NCBI GenBank assembly: GCA_016699515.1
Contig: CP064978.1
Span: 682,001 to 746,000, forward strand
DNA: 64,000 nucleotides
Source: Candidatus Peregrinibacteria bacterium
GTDB taxonomy: Bacteria; Patescibacteriota; Gracilibacteria; UM-FILTER-43-11
Reading direction: 5' to 3'
Made by a program: the position numbers and the translations under genes. The notes under the pieces are model-generated. The model saw nothing but the letters and a program-made list of their open reading frames with translations, was not told the DNA's origin and made no database searches. Shown piece after piece: positions 19,690-27,880 of this stretch. Within the stretch, counting starts at the first letter, position 1; every line of letters starts with the position of its first letter.

Positions 19690-20339
19690 ATGTCTGACAC
19701 CGAATCTGTTTCGTCTACCTCTGCCCATTCATGCTTGCTGTGGCTGATTGGCTTGAGTGGCTTTGGGATGGTTTTTCTATTCGCCGTTTATAGCTTACTC
19801 CCCGACAACAACACTCCCCCGATGACGATTCGGGCTATTATTACGAAGAAAATGCTCCTGCCGACCGCTCATCTCAATCGAATGGGACAGAAATTTGCCA
19901 GCAGCAGTACGATGCGCAAGAACCGGATTCCAGTGTTTTTTATGTTCATCCTCGCTACGATTTAAGCCTCAAACTCCCTTTCAATTCCACATGGCACGTT
20001 GACATGCGGCCCGTTCCTTTAACCGACGATCAACCCGATGGATTCAATTTTGGCCCCCCAGTCGCTCGTGCCGATTGCACATGGACGCGCGAGTTTCATT
20101 TTCAGTTTTTGCCTGCATCCACGGTCGACCTTTCTACTTATCTTGAGCGCGATGGAGTGGAAGTTGAACAGTTCGGCTGGTCGATGATTCGCTATCAATC
20201 TGAACCGAATTGCCCTACGCCCTCGTATTTAGTGCGTGATGTTGAAAACTACTATCAGATCGAACCGATTTGTGATGCCTTGAGCGCATTACCTCCCTCT
20301 TCGCTTGATTCGGTTTTGGAAGAGATGAAACGCTTGTAA
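19690..20339 (+). CDS. Membrane-anchored hypothetical protein
   Basis: A short cytoplasmic head (MSDTESVSSTSAHS) precedes one transmembrane helix (LLWLIGLSGFGMVFLFAVYS). The extracellular part in the repaired frame contains an acidic Asp/Tyr/Glu linker, then YVHPRYDLSLKLPFNSTW and a globular domain with two or more cysteines (RADCTW, EPNCPTPS, EPICDAL). The C5 run near 19816-19820 breaks the frame; repaired length is about 216 residues. No family recognised. It lies just upstream of ccdA on the same strand and could belong to the same envelope module. Confidence 0.6.
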
Positions 20340-20398
20340 CCTAAGCACGTGCGCCGATTTTTATTGTGAAGTAGTTTTGTTTTGTATTTTTTTCTTTT

Positions 20399-21129
20399 AT
20401 GAATCTTCTTTTCTTTTCATTTTTAGCGGGCGCTTTAACCATTTTGGCTCCGTGTGTCCTTCCGCTTCTTCCGATCATTGTAGGGGGAAGTGTGGGAGAC
20501 AAAAAGTGGTCCACCCCACTTGTGATCACGGGTTCTTTGGTGATGTCCGTTACATTATTTACCCTACTTTAAAAGCGAGCACGCTTTTGATCGATATTCC
20601 GAGTGACGTTTGGAAGATTGCCTCCGGGGGAATTATTTTGGTGTTTGGTGTTTTTAGTTTGTTCCCTCACGCGTGGGAGTGGATCTCGATACGGTTGCAC
20701 TTAGGCAGCGCCTCGCAGGGGCTTTTGCAAAAATCGGGCCAAACCACGTCACATTGGCGTTCCATTGCGCTTGGAGCGGCGCTGGGGCCGGTTTTTAGTA
20801 GCTGCTCGCCCACGTATGCGATTATTTTGGCTTTGGTGCTCCCTTCGGGTCTTTTATTGGGGGTTGCTCATGTGCTTAGTTATGCGCTCGGACTTGGAGC
20901 GATGATGCTTTTGATTGCTCTACTTGGACAAGCGTTTGTTAAAAAATTGACCTGGCTGGCGGATCCGATGGGATGGTTTAAACGTGGGTTGGGCGTGCTT
21001 TTTATTTTAGTCGGTCTCACCGTTTTAACCGGTGCTGATAAGTGGATTGAGGCTAAACTGCTTGATTTGGGCTACGATGGCGTGACTCAATTTGAATTGG
21101 AGTTTTCCAAGCAGTTTAAATCGCTTTAA
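20399..21129 (+). CDS. ccdA: CcdA-type thiol-disulfide transporter
   Basis: CcdA/DsbD-beta proteins carry reducing equivalents across the membrane to extracytoplasmic thioredoxin-like proteins. The N-terminus, MNLLFFSFLAGALTILAPC, has the first redox cysteine in APCVLPLLP, and the second sits in VFSSCSPTYAIILALVLP, the two-fold related helix. About six transmembrane segments fit. A one-base break at CTTTAAAA near 20570 splits the first helix pair from the rest; repaired length is about 243 residues. A TTTGTATT sequence at 20381-20388 upstream resembles the -10 element of the adjacent sigma-factor operon. Confidence 0.85.
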
Positions 21130-21138
21130 TTGAATTGA

Positions 21139-21167
21139 TGAAAGAAAATTCTCGGTCTGTTTGTATT
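21139..21167 (+). promoter_or_regulatory. Candidate ECF-sigma autoregulated promoter (copy 1)
   Basis: TGAAAGAAA (21139-21147), exactly 12 nt, then TTTGTATT (21160-21167), about 33 bases upstream of the sigma-factor ATG. The same two boxes with the same spacing occur at 22490-22518. Confidence 0.6.
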
Positions 21168-21199
21168 GCAAAGTAACCCCCTGTTCTTAAAACTGATTT

Positions 21200-21788
21200 A
21201 TGGGTCAAAAGGACACGAAAACTGACGCTGAGTTGGTGCGTGATGCGTTACAAAATCCGGAGGCGTTTTTGTATTTAATGCAGCGGTACGAAAAAAAAAC
21301 TTTTGCGCTATATCCAAAGAATTTCAAGTGTTTCACTTGAATCAGCCGAAGACATTCTTCAAGAGGTTTTTATTAAGGTGTATCGGAATTTGAATGACTA
21401 CGATCCTCAATTCAGCTTTTCTCCTTGGATCTATCGCATTGCTCACAACGAAACCATTAATTCGTTCAAAAAGCTGAATAAACTTAAAACCATCCCCTTA
21501 GAAACCGACGAGAAGGACGCCGCTCAACTGATTCAAATGCTGCAAAGCGACGACGATTTGCCGCAGGCGCTTGCCACCAAAGAGCATCAAGAGAAGGTTC
21601 AGTCTGCCCTGCAGCTGCTTACCCCCGCCTATCGCGATGTTTTGATTCTGCGCTACCTGGAAGACATGGATTATCAACAAATCAGTGACGTACTTCACAA
21701 GCCGATTGGCACGGTAGCTACTCTCATCAATCGAGCCAAATATCAATTTAAAGACATTGCACTTAAACTTAACCTTAAACCGCTATGA
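21200..21788 (+). CDS. ECF-type RNA polymerase sigma factor
   Basis: A sigma-70 family protein of about 195 residues with only regions 2 and 4. Region 2 includes SAEDILQEVFIKVYRNL and FSFSPWIYRIAHNETINSF; region 4 includes LLTPAYRDVLILRYLEDMDY and IGTVATLINRAKYQFK, the DNA-recognition helix. An A9 run at 21291-21299 breaks the frame just before LLRYIQRISS. It starts at ATG 21200 (MGQKDTKTDAELV). The stop overlaps the next gene as ATGA, the usual arrangement of a sigma factor and its membrane regulator. Confidence 0.87.
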
Positions 21789-22492
21789 AAACCCATTGTA
21801 GCCTTGAGGTGCTTAAAAAAATTAAGGACACTCAGCTCAAGCCCCGGCCGCGTTGGCAGTTTCTATTTTTACACTCCGCTTTGTGGGTGCTGTTTATTGT
21901 TACGATTTTAATCGGCAGCGTTTCCTTTAGTGTGATTTTACGCACCTTGGATCAAACCTACTACGCAACCCTATACCGCATTGGCCACCATTCTTTGCAA
22001 GCCTTTTTGTTGCTGATCCCTTATTTGTGGTTTGTATTGCTCGCTTTGATGCTTTTTTTGGCACGCGCACTTTTTTGTAAAACCAAAACCGGCTACCGGC
22101 ATGGACCCCTGAAGATTATTTTGAGCTCTGTGTTTCTTTCGGCCGTAATGGGGCTAGGCCTTCATTCCATTGGAACCAGCCAGTTGGTGGAACAACAATT
22201 GAACGACCATGTGAAGCCCTACGCTCAATGGCAACAAATGAAAGATCGTGCCTTGGTGGACCCGAAAAATGGTTTATTGGTCGGAAGAATTGTTCAAATA
22301 ACCCCCGAACAAAGCGTGATGGTGGTGGATTTTAGAAATATGACCTGGACCGTTCAGATCGACCACACGATGTATTTTGATTCATTTGTTCCAGCCATCA
22401 ACGCCCACGCCATCATGTTGGGCGAAATGCTCGATGAACAACGGTTTCGTGCGGACCGCATGATGGAATGGAGAAAACATCCAAAAAAGTGA
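21785..22492 (+). CDS. Three-helix membrane protein, candidate anti-sigma factor
   Basis: A 235-residue protein coupled by ATGA overlap to the ECF sigma gene. A short N-terminal cytoplasmic segment (MKTHCSLEVLKKIKDTQLK) precedes three hydrophobic segments: LWVLFIVTILIGSVSFSVIL, FLLLIPYLWFVLLALMLFLA and ILSSVFLSAVMGLGLHSI. An extracytoplasmic C-terminal domain of about 90 residues follows. The zinc anti-sigma motif HxxxCxxC is absent. The anti-sigma role is inferred from position and topology; the C-terminal domain (LVGRIVQITPEQSVMVVDF, OB-like) might be the sensor. Confidence 0.65.
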   Translation: MKTHCSLEVLKKIKDTQLKPRPRWQFLFLHSALWVLFIVTILIGSVSFSVILRTLDQTYYATLYRIGHHSLQAFLLLIPYLWFVLLALMLFLARALFCKTKTGYRHGPLKIILSSVFLSAVMGLGLHSIGTSQLVEQQLNDHVKPYAQWQQMKDRALVDPKNGLLVGRIVQITPEQSVMVVDFRNMTWTVQIDHTMYFDSFVPAINAHAIMLGEMLDEQRFRADRMMEWRKHPKK

Positions 22493-22518
22493 AAGAAACG
22501 TTCCAACACCTTTGTATT
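22490..22518 (+). promoter_or_regulatory. Candidate ECF-sigma promoter (copy 2)
   Basis: TGAAAGAAA (22490-22498), 12 nt, TTTGTATT (22511-22518): identical boxes and spacing to the sequence before the sigma gene. A perfect 12-bp palindrome GAAAGATCTTTC (22526-22537) lies just downstream and might be an operator or leader hairpin. Confidence 0.6.
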
Positions 22519-22568
22519 AAAGAACGAAAGATCTTTCACCTATAACCTTTACCATTTAATCAAAAACT

Positions 22569-23018
22569 ATGAAACATTTCAATGCCATTGCCGGCGCCAC
22601 ATTGGTTGCCGCCATTGCCCTCACTCTTGGCATGAGTACTTACGCGCAGGAATCTGCGGACGCCAGCGCTAATGCCACCGGTGAATACACCTTTAGACAA
22701 ATGCACGAACACATTCTCGAAGATCGCCAAGCTCACTTTGAGGAAATGGAGGCCCACCGGGCCGAAGTGGACGCTGCGATAAAAGCCAATGATTATGAAG
22801 CTTGGAAACAGGCGGTAAGCACCGGGCCTATGGGCGCCCAGATGGCAGAAGCCATCAGCGCCGACGAATTCCCTCGATTCGTAGAAGCTCACAAACTGAT
22901 GCAATCGGCCCATGACCAAATGGAACAGGCCCACACCATCATGGAAGAGCTGGGAGCTCCTCAGTTTGGAAAAATGGGTGGACATGGACGTCGCGCCTTC
23001 CTAAATAAACAAAGCTAA
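22569..23018 (+). CDS. Secreted His/Met-rich protein, putative CpxP/Spy-like stress protein
   Basis: A 149-residue protein with a signal peptide (KHFNAIAGATLVAAIALTLG, cleavage likely after YAQ). The mature part is helical and rich in His, Met, Gln and Glu: FRQMHEHILEDRQAHFEEME, LMQSAHDQMEQAHTIMEELG and KMGGHGRR. This composition recalls periplasmic metal-binding or chaperone proteins of the CpxP/ZraP/Spy type, but no LTxxQ motif is present, so homology is unproven. Its promoter matches that of the ECF sigma operon, so it is the likely target gene. A strong terminator follows. Confidence 0.7.
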   Translation: MKHFNAIAGATLVAAIALTLGMSTYAQESADASANATGEYTFRQMHEHILEDRQAHFEEMEAHRAEVDAAIKANDYEAWKQAVSTGPMGAQMAEAISADEFPRFVEAHKLMQSAHDQMEQAHTIMEELGAPQFGKMGGHGRRAFLNKQS

Positions 23019-23031
23019 ACCCTTTGACCTT

Positions 23032-23066
23032 CCCTCTCACTTGCATTCCAGGTGAGAGGGTTTTTT
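23032..23066 (+). terminator. Intrinsic terminator of the stress-protein gene
   Basis: A 9-bp perfect stem CCCTCTCAC / GTGAGAGGG with an 11-nt loop followed by T6. Confidence 0.92.
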
Positions 23067-23078
23067 ATTGCTCGTGGT

Positions 23079-23107
23079 TTGCCCTCGCCTTTTGATTGTG
23101 CTAGAAT
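23079..23107 (+). promoter_or_regulatory. Sigma70-type promoter of secG
   Basis: TTGCCC (23079-23084) and TAGAAT (23102-23107) spaced by 17 bp, about 30 bases upstream of the secG ATG. Confidence 0.5.
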
Positions 23108-23137
23108 CCCCGTGAATTTTATTTTCTTTCTTTGCTT

Positions 23138-23356
23138 ATGAATAGCGCCTTAATGATTTCTCAAGTTGTTCTTTCTGTTCTGCTCACCCTTATTATCATC
23201 AGCCAAAACCGAGACGGTGGCATGAGCGCTGTGATGGGAGGAGCCACCGAACGTTTTCAAGCTGTGCGACGCGGGCCCGAAAAAGTTATTTTCGTTCTTA
23301 CGGTTGTGTTGGCGGCTTTGTTTATGCTGAACGCCGTATTGCTGGTTGTTTTGTAA
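23138..23356 (+). CDS. secG: Preprotein translocase subunit SecG
   Basis: SecG is the small accessory subunit of the SecYEG channel. The 72-residue product has two transmembrane helices (ISQVVLSVLLTLIIISQ and VIFVLTVVLAALFMLNAVLL) joined by the conserved cytoplasmic loop GMSAVMGGATERFQAVRRG, where Gly-Gly-rich sequence and the Arg residues are typical. I start at ATG 23138; a TTG two codons earlier is possible. It is followed 21 bp later by the oligopeptide-binding protein gene, probably the same transcript. Confidence 0.9.
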   Translation: MNSALMISQVVLSVLLTLIIISQNRDGGMSAVMGGATERFQAVRRGPEKVIFVLTVVLAALFMLNAVLLVVL

Positions 23357-23377
23357 GCTTCGTTCACCCATTTTTTT

Positions 23378-25465
23378 ATGTTTACTTGGTTTAAGATTTT
23401 AACCAAAGTTGAAAAAATTTTGGTGCTGTTTTTCGTTCTGGTGGTCTTGGTCACCGGCGCACGCATTCTCGATCAGTTTTACGACGACTACTCCGTTTTG
23501 AATCCGGTAGACGGCGGGCTTTACGTTGAAGGTGCGGTTGGAAAATTAGAAGTGATCGATCCTCTGTACGTTCAACAAGGTTCGGTGACCCATGATATTT
23601 CTCAGTTGATCTTTTCGGGGCTCACCCAGTACAGCCCGAACACCGGTGAAATTATTCCCGATTTGGCTACTTTTTCGGTTTCTGATAATAAACGTGAATA
23701 CACGTTTGTTTTGAAGGAGGGTGCCACCTGGCACGATGGGATTCCTGTGACCAGCGACGATGTTATTTTTACCTACAATACGGTTTTGGGTGATCCCGGC
23801 TTTAACGGGCTAGCGCTCAACTATTTGGATATGACCGGCATTCGGGTGATTAAAGTTGATGATCGAACTGTGCAATTTTTATTGGAAGTGCCTGATTCGT
23901 TCTTTTTAGCCAAAACTTTGATTGGCCTTTTGCCCGAGCACCTTTTGGTCGGCGTACCCGTACCCGAAATTCCCACCAGCAACTTTCATGAATTGCCCAT
24001 CGGCTCAGGACCTTTCCGGCTCAGCTCGATCGTTCCTAAAGGAAACTACATTGAAGTGAATTTGGAACAAAACCTGAATTTTTACGATCCACCTCCTCAT
24101 ATTACCACGCTTCAAATTCGTATCTACCAAGAGCTGGACCGTCTCATGTCGGATCAGCGTTCACTTGATGGCATTCGCACTATCCCCGAGGAAGCACGCC
24201 AAACTATTTTAGATAGCAAACGCTTCAATTTGATTCATTATCAGCTCCCTCAATATGTTGCGGTTTTTATTAACACCGAAAGTCCGAAGCTTAAAAACGA
24301 GCTGATTCGCTTAGCCTTGCAATTAGCGACCGACAAAGCCGCTTTAGGCGAATCGATCGGTGAATCGGAAAGCCTCGACACTCCTTTATTGGAAATTGAT
24401 CCTTCCAACTGGGTCTTTCAGCATAGCTTTACCAAGGCAAATGGAGGTTTGGTTGATGCGGGGTGGACTCTGCCCAACAAAGAGGCCTTGGGTATTCCTG
24501 ATCCCACTGAAACGTTTACGGTCGTCGACGAATCGGGAGAAGCTGCCATCATCACGGCGCCTAACTCAGGCAAAGACTTTCGTACCACTGACGAAAAATT
24601 GTGCTTACCGGAGTGAATGAGCGTGGCGTGCAAGGCATTCAGGTGAATGATTACGTTTTGCAAAAATTCAAACCCGGAGACACCACGTGGAGTTATGTGG
24701 CCAGTTTGGAATTTGAGAATTTAAAAAGGGTGTGAATCGCTTTGAGGTGTACGCATTGGATGCGGATAATAATAAAACTCTGCTGGATAGCATGACCGTT
24801 TACCAAGGCACGGCCGAGGATTTTGCTCAACAAGACCAAGCAGAGCTTACCGAAGCCAATGAACAAGCCATCGATTTGCCCATTCGCAAAAATAAGGAGG
24901 GAGAGGAATTGATTTTACGCATGATTGTTCCTAAAACCCCGGCTAAGTATGCCGATGTGGCCCAATTTTTAAAAACAGAGTGGCGCAAGAGTGGTATTGG
25001 ACTTGATATTCAAGTGCTCGAAAACGAGGATTTTTCTAAAAATTAAATGATCGTGATTACGACCTGCTGATTTTTGGTCAGAACTTAGGTTATAATTTAG
25101 ATTCCTATCCTTATTGGCATAGCAGTCAGGCTAAGAAGTAAGGGTTCAATTTATCTCAGTTTAAAGATTTTGCCGCGGATAGCTTGCTAGAAAAAGCCCG
25201 TTTAGACCATGATTTGGACGCACGCCGAAAAACCCTGGGCCAATTGCAGGATATTTTCAGCAAAAAAATCCCGGCTGTCTTTTTGTACCGACCCTCCTAC
25301 ACTTTTGCGCTTTCTAAAGAGGTTCAAAACGCTTCGTTCGAAAACCTTGCCACCATCAGTGATCGATTTGCCAGCATTGCCAGTTGGTACGCAAAAGTGG
25401 ACCGAGATCTGAAAGAGGGCACCACTCCCTGGACTTTTGTGAAATGGATTTTTAGTCAATTTTAA
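23378..25465 (+). CDS. Membrane-anchored oligopeptide-binding protein (SBP_bac_5) with inserted domain
   Basis: Family 5 solute-binding proteins capture peptides for ABC importers. A transmembrane anchor (KILVLFFVLVVLVTGARIL) replaces the usual lipoprotein signal. The family regions LIFSGLTQYSPNTGEIIPDL and LKEGATWHDGIPVTSDDVIF are clear, as is the C-terminal IFSKKIPAVFLYRPSYTFAL. An extra segment of roughly 70 residues (GVNERGVQGIQVNDYVLQKF to LDSMTVYQG) interrupts lobe II and looks like an Ig/bacterial adhesion-type beta domain. Frame breaks lie near 24597, 24727 and 25040, and an in-frame TAA stands at 25139-25141. No permease genes are adjacent. It may be a degraded gene or a badly sequenced one. 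Confidence 0.78.
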
Positions 25466-25473
25466 ATTTTTAA

Positions 25474-25502
25474 TTTTAAATTTTAAAAATTTGTTGTATA
25501 AT
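25474..25502 (+). promoter_or_regulatory. Promoter of rplI
   Basis: A perfect TATAAT (25497-25502) preceded 17 bp earlier by the weak TTTTAA, inside an A/T-only stretch with repeated AATTTTAAAT units. The leader to the rplI ATG is about 95 nt and contains GC-rich segments that could form a regulatory structure. Confidence 0.5.
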
Positions 25503-25603
25503 CCCCTGGCTTCGCTCAATTAAGGATCTGTATTGAGGGCCGGGAACTGCTTGGCTCACATCAATTCTTCATTGTCAGCGCTTAACTCTATAACTAAACT
25601 AAG

Positions 25604-26047
25604 ATGCAAGTTGTACTAACCAAAGCCGTTAAATCCCTGGGCTACGAACACGATATTGTGAATGTTAAACGTGGCTACGCTGCTAACTATCTTTTGCCCA
25701 ACGGCCTTGCTATGCTCGCTACTCCGGCTGTTATTAAAAAAACCGAGGCTTTGCGCGCTGAACGCGTTCGACATCTAGAAGAACTCAAGGCTAAGGCCAA
25801 AGAACTATTAGAACAACTTCGATCGGTGACACTATCGTTCACCATGAAAGCTCGTGGTGACAAACTTTATGGTTCTATTACAGAAAAGGACATTGTCGAT
25901 GCGGTAAAAAACCAAGCAAAAATTGAAATCGAAAAGGACATGGTTTCGATGAAAGAACACATCAAGTCGATCGGAGCTCATCAGGTTAAATTACATTTGG
26001 CGCAAGGCGTAACCGCTACGGTTAAAGTTATGGTGGAAGCTGAGTAA
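25604..26047 (+). CDS. rplI: 50S ribosomal protein bL9
   Basis: bL9 bridges the L1-stalk base and neighbouring ribosomes. The 147-residue protein has the N-terminal rRNA-binding domain MQVVLTKAVKSLGYEHDIV with GYAANYLLPNGLAM, a long connecting helix (ALRAERVRHLEELKAKAKEL) and the C-terminal domain KLYGSITEKDIVDAV. It stands alone, away from rpsF and rpsR. The long leader and own terminator make it a single-gene unit. Some CPR lineages are reported to lack L9, so its presence has modest lineage value. Confidence 0.95.
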   Translation: MQVVLTKAVKSLGYEHDIVNVKRGYAANYLLPNGLAMLATPAVIKKTEALRAERVRHLEELKAKAKELLEQLRSVTLSFTMKARGDKLYGSITEKDIVDAVKNQAKIEIEKDMVSMKEHIKSIGAHQVKLHLAQGVTATVKVMVEAE

Positions 26048-26065
26048 ACATGCGTAATCATTACG

Positions 26066-26098
26066 AAAGAGGGCTTGCATTTGCCAGTCCTCTTTTTT
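26066..26098 (+). terminator. Intrinsic terminator of rplI
   Basis: AAAGAGG pairs with CCTCTTT across a 16-nt loop that itself can pair weakly (GGCTTGCATTTGCC), followed by T7. Confidence 0.85.
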
Positions 26099-26133
26099 TG
26101 TGTATCTAGCTTTTAAAAAGCCTAAAAATATGC

Positions 26134-26139
26134 TATAAT
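26134..26139 (+). promoter_or_regulatory. -10 element of the 26.15 kb gene
   Basis: TATAAT at 26134-26139 overlaps an in-frame ATG at 26138, so that ATG cannot be the start; the ATG at 26153 gives a nearly leaderless mRNA. No good -35 is visible. Confidence 0.5.
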
Positions 26140-26152
26140 GACGGGAATATTT

Positions 26153-27070
26153 ATGAAAAATGTTGAATCGATCCCATCGGCCCGAGCTCACCCCCCAAAC
26201 TTGTTTGACTCATTGAGAAAACGAGTGGAAGCGCAAAAAAAGATGCCTGGCACTTTGGAGGGGCTAAAAAAATGGGTCTTGGGCTCGCAGGTAATGAATT
26301 TTTTTGAAAAACTTTTTACCTCCAAAGAAGGAAAAAAAGGATTTTTTGATAGTTTGATGGGTACTTTAAACGGTGTTTTGGACTGGATTAACCCAAAAGA
26401 ACGCCCTGAACGGGAGGTAAAAGCCCCGCCTAAATCCCCCGAGCCCCAGGCAGCGGTGAATGAACATGAGCCGCCTCAAAAAGAGGTGGTTCTGCCTCCT
26501 TTGATCGCGTCTCATTTGGACGTTGTTTCTCGCCCGCCTGAGCGTTCAAAAAATGGCGTTACTCAGTGTGCAAAAACCGCACGGCGCAATCTGCATGCCG
26601 TTACCGGGCAGGTGTATTTTGACGTGAACGCGAATCCCGCCCAAATGTCAGAACATTTAACAATGCATGGTTACTTGGGGATTCCCTGGGGTGACGCCAA
26701 CGTGGTAAAAGAGTGGTATGTTAACAATGCGGCTCAGCATCACTTGGAACTTATGCACGGACCGGTGCAGACCATGGTAAAAAATTTGGACGCCGCCGGA
26801 GCTCATTTTGCCGATGTGCTTTTGGTGCGCAGTTATTCTGCTTATGGTCATCGCGCTTCGGCATTTAAATCGAGTATTGATCACCGTTGGTATATTCTTG
26901 ATCCCTATCGCGCCCACTTGAATATTAAAACAGGTGCGATGGAGCGAACTCAAGCGCCCATACCGATTGAACAATGCGTTCAAGGGCCATTGAATGAGCG
27001 GGGCGAAGCGATGAACGCGATTGCCTTTATGGTTCCCATAAAACATGTTTCGGCATTAGCCAAGGGTTAA
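26153..27070 (+). CDS. Hypothetical protein with papain/CHAP-like Cys-His-Asp pattern
   Basis: A 305-residue protein. The first 80 residues are helical (FFEKLFTSKEGKKGFFDSLM), followed by a Pro/Glu-rich linker. The globular part, about residues 125-300, contains GVTQCAKTARRNLHAV, SYSAYGHRASAFKSSIDH and RWYILDPYRA. A Cys at a helix N-terminus, then His in a strand and Asp in the next strand, matches the order in papain-like and NlpC/CHAP hydrolases, although no family is recognised. There is no signal peptide. It is monocistronic, between rplI and the Lys-rich peptide gene. Confidence 0.6.
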   Translation: MKNVESIPSARAHPPNLFDSLRKRVEAQKKMPGTLEGLKKWVLGSQVMNFFEKLFTSKEGKKGFFDSLMGTLNGVLDWINPKERPEREVKAPPKSPEPQAAVNEHEPPQKEVVLPPLIASHLDVVSRPPERSKNGVTQCAKTARRNLHAVTGQVYFDVNANPAQMSEHLTMHGYLGIPWGDANVVKEWYVNNAAQHHLELMHGPVQTMVKNLDAAGAHFADVLLVRSYSAYGHRASAFKSSIDHRWYILDPYRAHLNIKTGAMERTQAPIPIEQCVQGPLNERGEAMNAIAFMVPIKHVSALAKG

Positions 27071-27094
27071 AGTAAAAATTGGCACACAACACAA

Positions 27095-27122
27095 TTGACA
27101 ATTTATAAATTAGGAATAATAT
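27095..27122 (+). promoter_or_regulatory. Sigma70-type promoter of the Lys/Ala/Pro peptide gene
   Basis: A perfect -35 TTGACA (27095-27100) and TAATAT (27117-27122) with a 16-bp spacer. The strong -35 suggests high expression. Confidence 0.55.
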
Positions 27123-27152
27123 TGGCTTGTTTATTTACTAACACAAAAACTT

Positions 27153-27233
27153 ATGGCTGCTAAAAAAGCTCCAGCAAAAAAAGCTCCAGCAAAAAAAGCT
27201 CCAGCAAAAAAAGCCCCAGCTAAAAAAAAGTAA
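27153..27233 (+). CDS. 26-residue Lys/Ala/Pro repeat peptide (histone H1-tail-like)
   Basis: A short gene encoding M-A followed by repeats of AKKAPAKKAP ending KKK. The unit KKAPA occurs four times, encoded by a near-perfect 15-nt direct repeat. The composition is that of histone H1 / HctB C-terminal tails and of the Lys-rich tails of bacterial HU proteins. It has a good promoter, CTAAC 10 bases before the ATG and a terminator downstream, so I regard it as a real gene. DNA or RNA compaction is the obvious guess. Repeat copy number may be affected by sequencing. Confidence 0.6.
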   Translation: MAAKKAPAKKAPAKKAPAKKAPAKKK

Positions 27234-27274
27234 CAACACACCGTTAGGTGTTTTCTTGCTTGTCATTAGCAACC

Positions 27275-27307
27275 AAATAGCGCTTCTCGTTTGAGGGCGC
27301 TATTTTT
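27275..27307. terminator. Intrinsic terminator between the peptide gene and DUF6122 gene
   Basis: AAATAGCGC pairs with GCGCTATTT across a 13-nt loop; a T5 run follows on the plus strand. A weaker hairpin ACACC/GGTGT with T4 lies at 27236-27254. The first could also stop the convergent gene. Confidence 0.7.
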
Positions 27308-27337
27308 GAACTAAAAGCAAGGCATTCATCGTCTTGT

Positions 27338-27688
27338 TCAAAGCCCCATCCAAATACAATCTTGCAGGTCGGTGACCATGTGAAATAAAAGCCCAATTGC
27401 AGCCATTCGCACGTATGTGTTTGGTATCAACATCATCAATACATAAACCACGTGCGCGTTGAGCGAATGCAAAGGATGAAAGCCGATGCTGCATCGATGC
27501 GGATCAAAAATAGGGCTGGCCACTAAGTGATCCAAATCGACTACCATAGTTGCCACCATTATTAACCAAGCGACTTTCCATTGGCTTTTGAAAAAGACTC
27601 GAGCCACTAAGCCCGGAACAATTAAATGAAAGCCGTAGTGAACGGCCGTTTGAAAATGCGAGAAAAAATCGATCATCGGCTGAATCAT
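27338..27688 (-). CDS. DUF6122-like membrane protein
   Basis: A 116-residue membrane protein with three or four helices (HYGFHLIVPGLVARVFF, WLIMVATMVVDLDHLV, VYVLMMLIPNTYVRMAAIG) and conserved polar signatures: HY...H, VDLDHL, FDPHRCSIGFHPLHS and LFHMVTDLQDC. The repeated His/Asp residues in membrane-adjacent positions resemble the DUF6122 family (and broadly the YdjM/LexA-regulated hydrolase-like membrane proteins). Function is unknown. It is the last clearly chromosomal gene before the phage block and points towards the chromosomal side. Confidence 0.7.
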   Translation of the reverse strand: MIQPMIDFFSHFQTAVHYGFHLIVPGLVARVFFKSQWKVAWLIMVATMVVDLDHLVASPIFDPHRCSIGFHPLHSLNAHVVYVLMMLIPNTYVRMAAIGLLFHMVTDLQDCIWMGL

Positions 27689-27763
27689 TGCGAATTATCT
27701 TTTAACTAACTTCAGTAAATAGCAATATTAAAACCGGTATTCATACTTTTTTTCTAACCTATA

Positions 27764-27880
27764 TGGTGGGGGGTATTATGCAAGAATCGAACCGCTGACC
27801 AAATGGTTGCCCTCAATTGTTGAGGATGTAGTGCTTGGAATCAAGGAATATTTCGGTACCGTTGACCTTACACCCTACCA
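27764..27880 (-). other. Degenerate tRNA-like sequence with encoded CCA; candidate prophage attachment site
   Basis: On the minus strand the segment ends ACCCCCCACCA, preceded by a T-loop-like GGTTCGATTC, a 6-bp hairpin CCTCAA/TTGAGG (27811-27825) in the position of a long variable arm, a CTTG/CAAG hairpin (27834-27845), and GGTCAACGGTACC resembling a D-arm. GGGTGTA upstream can pair imperfectly with TACCCCC. Spacing is wrong by about 5 nt for a functional tRNA, so it is either damaged, misread, or a chimeric tRNA end left by integration. The region 27689-27917 holds no other gene. Confidence 0.35.

Noticed and set aside
25439..25502. AT-only stretch as replication origin or DnaA-box cluster
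   Set aside because: It contains repeated AATTTTAAAT units but no DnaA boxes (TTATCCACA-type); better read as spacer plus promoter before rplI.
26138..26152. Upstream ATG of the papain-like gene
   Set aside because: It overlaps a TATAAT -10 element, so it is probably not transcribed.
27160..27228. Short tandem direct repeats (CRISPR-like regularity)
   Set aside because: The 15-nt unit repeats without spacers and is a codon-level repeat encoding KKAPA; no CRISPR array exists in the window.
27764..27880. Functional tRNA gene
   Set aside because: Elements of a T-loop, variable arm and CCA are present but spacing and acceptor pairing fail; kept only as tRNA-like.
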